Shown one piece after another: positions 59,529-64,000 of a DNA stretch of 64,000 bases. Every line of letters starts with the position of its first letter. The stretch's first letter is position 1. The notes beneath the pieces were generated by a model. It searched no databases. It saw only the letters and a list, made by a program, of their open reading frames with translations, and was not told the origin of the DNA. The translations under genes were made by a program, and so were the position numbers. The stretch comes from Lutraria lutraria (Eukaryota > Mollusca > Bivalvia > Venerida > Mactridae): the NCBI GenBank assembly GCA_964023205.1, contig OZ026847.1, positions 7,934,819 through 7,998,818 on the forward strand. Reading direction: 5' to 3'.

Positions 59529-59557
<29 letters not shown>
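59529..59557 (-). repeat. Poly(T) run, possible reverse-oriented retro-tail
   Basis: About 29 T. Upstream, TTTGGATTTTACAAGAAAAC (from about 59443) and TTTTGGATTTTACAACAAAAC (from about 59501) form an imperfect duplication of about 30 bp. No clear target duplication brackets the run. Confidence 0.6.
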
Positions 59558-59562
<5 letters not shown>

Positions 59563-60116
59563 ATTTATTTTGACATTTTTATATCGAATAAGCATGAAAA
59601 ATGTGTGAAATTGGTAGCTAGAAATGTTGACTACATGGAAAGGAGCAGAAATTTAACATGAGGATTCTTTTATAAAATCATGATATCACTTATGGTTATT
59701 ACCTATTTTACCTGTAATATCCAAAATTATTATCTCGAAATGGAGCGAACAGATTTTGGAACCTTTATGATTTATGGTATAATTATGAGATTTCTTAAAA
59801 CCTCTGACAGTCTTTGTGTTATTGTCCTTTTACATTTTTTATTAATATCCATGGGAGTAGCCCATTTTTCAAAGATTAAAGAAGATCTATTTTAATAAAA
59901 ATTCACAGTAAAAAGATGAAAAAACACAATGTCAATCTGATTTAATAAAGAAAAATGTAAGTCACCGAGCGATATCTTCAGAAAAGATAATTTATCTGTT
60001 TTTCAAGTAGGGCAACGACTTTTACAAAATTGTCGTAATGTGTTGTAAAATAAATTGATTTATTTAAAGTAACTATCAAAGAAATAAATATAATTGGGCT
60101 GTACCAATTTGTAATA

Positions 60117-60293
60117 CAGTACAACCTCTCCAGAGTGGCCCTCTCTTGAGCAACAACCTCCCTCCAATAATAACATGATGTTTTTCCCTCTGTACAATTT
60201 AGTTACCAATTTAACCTCCCCGGAGCAACAACCTCTCAACAACAACTTAATTTTGCTTCTCTAAAAAGGTGTTGCTTTGGAGAGGTTGTGCTG
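60117..60293 (+). mobile_element. MITE family A, diverged copy
   Basis: TA|CAGTACAACCTCTCCAGAGT to GGAGAGGTTGTGCTG. One and a half diverged units; the right arm reads AAAAAGGTGTTGCTTTGGAG instead of the usual CACAGGG form. Confidence 0.7.
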
Positions 60294-60295
60294 TG

Positions 60296-60362
60296 TAAGC
60301 ACCTGTCAATAAAGGCCACATTTTGTCTTTCCCAAACTGGCCTCTATTCACAGGTTTGACTG
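60296..60362 (+). mobile_element. MITE family B, right half only
   Basis: CACCTGTCAATAAAGGCCAC through CTATTCACAGGTTTGACTG|TA, directly abutting the family A copy, whose insertion or a deletion probably removed the left half. Confidence 0.65.
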
Positions 60363-61242
60363 TATGTCCAATAAAGTAGCTTATTATGAATATTAAGACT
60401 TAATATTTTGTAGGAACATTGCCAGTATAGAGGTTATGTTTTATATGTATTTACATCCTTAATGGTGATTTTGAACCAATGATATTAATGTAATACTTAA
60501 TCATATTACACAGTATTACACATTATATATTAATAATTACTATAAGTGGATTGATTTCTGCCAATTTGAGTGGAATATATTATTACTCTATACATCTATA
60601 TATTATTACCAATAAACACATTTTGAGTGTCTACCTTTACATGTTAAAGATATGGAATTAATATAATTCTGTTATAAATTACTTATAAATTTTTCTTGCA
60701 AATCAAACTTCTCATACATTCTGTTACAATCACATCACAAGTTGCATCCACTAAACTGTGAACAGGCCCATAGGAATCAATTTAGGGGACTTTGGGGCAT
60801 CTAATTTTTTGTGACAAAGGGTGTGGGAGAGAATGATCAATCAGGTCAGCCCCTTTTAATTATCATAAAAAGCTGGAACTATTAGGGGGGGGGGGGGCTA
60901 AGCGCCCATCCCCCCAAGTTCTTAAGGCCATGAGTAATATTATTACATAATTTATTTGTAGGTATTTTCTACATCTGTCTGCATGTTATATTTCAAAGCA
61001 ATAAAATTCGAGGTTATATCAAGGTATGTAATGAAGTATGGTGTAATTTTACAACATGATGATAGTTTTGTTACAAAGTGCAGGCTCAGGGATTGTCTAA
61101 TTGTAAGATGCACACATCGGACAGACTCATGATATTATGATGCATCCTGTCGGCAGATTTAATGTGTTAAATATTTTAGATTACCTACATACAATGTATA
61201 ACTTGTTAAACAATCTTAATACTTTTAGTCAGTTCATAAGAT

Positions 61243-61423
61243 TTATTAAAACCTGTGTTAGCAGCCACCTCTGAATAAAGGCCACTTTGTGAATAAAATT
61301 ACAGTAATTTTCTAAAGAAATCGTAATTATTTAGAACAATATTACCTCCAAATAAAGGCCACCTGTCTATGAAGACCACATTATGTATTTCCTATGGGTG
61401 GGCTTTGTTCATAGGTTTGTTTG
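61243..61423 (+). mobile_element. MITE family B copy
   Basis: AACCTGTGTTAGCAGCCACC left, CCTCCAAATAAAGGCCACCT middle, TTCATAGGTTTGTTTG right; terminal bases mutated. Confidence 0.65.
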
Positions 61424-62099
61424 TATGGTGTAAAATTTAATGTTGTTATGTGGTATGAATGGAGGTGTGTATCTCGAATTGATACAAAAACATCTCCATG
61501 TCAGTGACCTTCACAAACAGACAATGGTGATGAAGAAATGAAGTATTTCTCTGTACCAGTTTAGAGGACAATTCCATAGATGACTAGTTTGTCTGATGGT
61601 GTTTCCACGGATAAGAGTTTTCCAGCATATGCCAGACTTTTAGGTTTTGTTTTGAAGTTTGGGACTTGACTGGTTTTTGTCATTACATGATTTTCCGCAG
61701 TCATCCACTTGATTCAAGCAATGTTCTTGAAAACATGATTATAAGCAAAAAGAAATCATTTTCTTACATACAGACATTTTTTGCGATATAAGATTCTGCC
61801 ATATTACATTGGTGGTATACAGCCATCAACACTAGCAAGTATCTGACAAATAGATGTTGTTACTGATTGTATTAACATTGGTCCCAAATGTATCAACTGT
61901 AGGTTTTTAGATGAATCAGTGACTGTAGGAATTTTGTAACAATCCACTAAGATTATATTCCCAGGACAACAAAGCTCTAATCATTCTACCTTATGTTAGG
62001 GCTTGAAGATGATATAATATAATATTTTCTCAGACTTGATTGTTGTTTAACTTTCTTATGGAAAAGAGATCTGTATGTTACTGGTGTCACAATAGCTTG

Positions 62100-63480
62100 G
62101 CTATGGATGCAATTGTTGTTTTAGTGGCTAAGATAGGATTTACTGTTGCTTTTACTGTTGCTGTGATTTTCTTGTTATGGTTAAATGGTGTTATAATGGC
62201 CTGGCTATGTTGTTATGGTGCTTTTATGGCCTGGCTATGTTGTTATGGTGCTTTTATGGCCTGGCTATGTTGTTATGGTGCTTTTATGGCCCGGCTATGT
62301 TGTTATGGTGCTTTATTGGTTTGGTTATGGTTTATTGGTGATATAGCGGCTTGGATATGGTTACATAGTGTTGTGATCATCTCACCATGACTTTGGTTCA
62401 GTGGTGTCATAATGACCTGGAAATTGTTTAATGGTCTTGTTATAGTTTCCCTATAGTTTAAAGGTTATATAATCGTCTGGCTATAGTTTAATGTTTACAT
62501 AATCATCTGGCTATAGTTTAATGTTTACATAATCATCTGGCTATAGTTTAATGTTATATAATCATCTGGCTATAGTTTAATGTTTATATAATCATCTGAC
62601 TATAGTTTAATGTTTATATAATCATCTGACTATAGTTTAATGTTTATATAATCATCTGGCTATAGTTTAATGTTTATATGATCATCTGGCTATAGTTTAA
62701 TGTTTATATAATCATCTGACTATAGTTTAATGTTTATATAATTGTCTGGCTATAGTTTAATGTTTATATAATCATCTGGCTATAGTTTAATGTTTATATA
62801 ATCATCTGACTATAGTTCAATGTTTATATAATTGTCTGACTATAGTTTAATGTTTATATGATCATCTGGCTATAGTTTAATGTTTATATAATCATCTGAC
62901 TATAGTTTAATGTTTATATGATCATCTGGCTATAGTTTAATGTTTATATAATCATCTGGCTATAGTTTAATGTTTATATAATCATCTGGCTATAGTTTAA
63001 TGTTTATATGATCATCTGGCTATAGTTTAATGTTTATATAATCATCTGGCTATAGTTTAATGTTTATATAATCATCTGGCTATAGTTTAATGTTTATATA
63101 ATCATCTGGCTATAGTTTAATGTTTATATGATCATCTGGCTATAGTTTAATGTTTATATAATCATCTGGCTATAGTTTAATGTTTATATAATCATCTGGC
63201 TATAGTTTAATGTTTATATAATCATCTGGCTATAGTTTAATGTTTATATAATCATCTGGCTATAGTTTAATGTTTATATAATCATCTGGCTATAGTTTAA
63301 TGTTTATATGATCATCTGGCTATAGTTTAATGTTTATATGATCATCTGGCTATAGTTTAATGTTTATATAATCATCTGACTATAGTTTAATGGTGATAAT
63401 AGTTGTCTGGCTATTGTTTAATGGTGATATAATGGTCTTGCTATAGCTTAAAGGGTGATATGGCTTAATGGGTATATAAT
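62100..63480 (+). repeat. 30-bp minisatellite, two diverged domains
   Basis: The first domain (about 62150-62330) has the unit GGCTATGTTGTTATGGTGCT plus TTTATGGCCT four times. The second (about 62460-63390) has GGCTATAGTTTAATGTTTAT plus ATAATCATCT about 30 times. Both are 30 bp and align, so they derive from one unit. Because 30 is a multiple of 3, the first domain stays open for 116 codons (62040-62390) with repeats like MAWLCCYGAF; I treat that as repeat-made, not a gene. Confidence 0.9.
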
Positions 63481-64000
63481 GATCTTGCTAAGATTCCATG
63501 ATGTCTTAATTCTCTGTGTATTAGTGTATTATGTTATTTTAACGCTCATTCTATGGTTAGTATGGGGAATGTTTTTGAAATCATGTTGTGTTTTTATAGA
63601 TGGGTAAAAAATCCTTCGGCATATTTCTGACAATGGTAACACCCATATTTTTTACTATTTAAACATTAGCATGAGATCATGTTAGTATTATCCATCAACC
63701 CAAAGTTGGCTACCTCCATCACACTTGATGTTGTAATGATAATCTGTCTTGGCTGCTGATCAATGATCTATAATGAATTCTATAATGATCTGTTCTTATG
63801 TGTAAGTCTTTTACTTTACCTATCAGTGTCTAGGTTTCTGTTTGACATTGTGCGTTCAATGATATAAGTTCACAGTGTACTTTTAGTGAGTCACCTACAC
63901 CTCTAGATGTATAAATCTGGGTATATCCCAGATTCTGTCACTTACACCTACACCACACCCCACCCACACAGCATAAATATCTTATTATATAAATTTCGAG

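Larger units (their letters stand above)
24789..64000. other. Long non-coding stretch: probable intron and/or intergenic DNA
   Basis: No exon here is supported by homology, splice sites and frame together. Content is listed separately: MITEs, SINE pieces, minisatellites and foldback elements. Sub-stretches where I see nothing recognisable include 28610-31760, 36460-40190 (bar short homopolymers), 43510-45750, 52570-54380 and 54735-56160. Confidence 0.5.

Noticed and set aside
62040..62390. Hydrophobic 116-codon membrane-protein-like frame
   Set aside because: It is produced by the 30-bp minisatellite (unit length a multiple of three) and has no splice or promoter context.

Overview
The window reads as AT-rich, intron-rich, repeat-laden animal nuclear DNA. 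The tRNA-derived SINEs, the many short inverted-repeat transposons (MITEs) and the minisatellites recall bivalve molluscs; that is my impression from repeat style, not a proof of species. Nothing bacterial or viral is visible and there is no CRISPR. Protein-coding content is low.

Bases 1-14370 (+) hold the 3' part of a kinesin-6 gene best matched to KIF20B (MPHOSPH1). Eleven exons join without a phase conflict into 535 codons plus a stop: coiled coil first, then a basic tail rich in Ser-Pro/Thr-Pro sites with a short C-terminal block like vertebrate KIF20B. The motor domain lies upstream of the window. Its introns are packed with MITEs, several within a few bases of splice sites, and a 41-bp minisatellite has grown out of the 3' end of one exon together with its splice donor. 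Bases 14370-19700 are intergenic.

Bases 19728-20432 (-) contain a compact single-exon bHLH transcription factor of the Fer/Ptf1a type, with its own TATA box and poly(A) signal. Bases 20440-24400 are intergenic, with a SINE and a long CT microsatellite. Bases 24419-24788 (+) look like a promoter plus first coding exon of a secreted or membrane protein: a 25-codon signal peptide ending at a consensus splice donor.

The remaining 39 kb (24789-64000) have no exon I can defend. They are most simply a long first intron or intergenic DNA. They hold large minisatellites (40-bp unit, 47671-49084; 29/58-bp unit, 51388-52562; 30-bp unit, 62100-63480), TA-flanked MITEs with TIRs CAGTACAACCTCT and CAGTCAAACCTGTG, seven copies of a 76-bp near-palindromic foldback element across the window, a hAT element with an 8-bp target duplication, and a tiny poly(A)-tailed retro-insertion. 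The three genes are not obviously functionally linked. I found no new multi-gene system; the novel material is in repeat biology and in how repeats sit on the kinesin gene.
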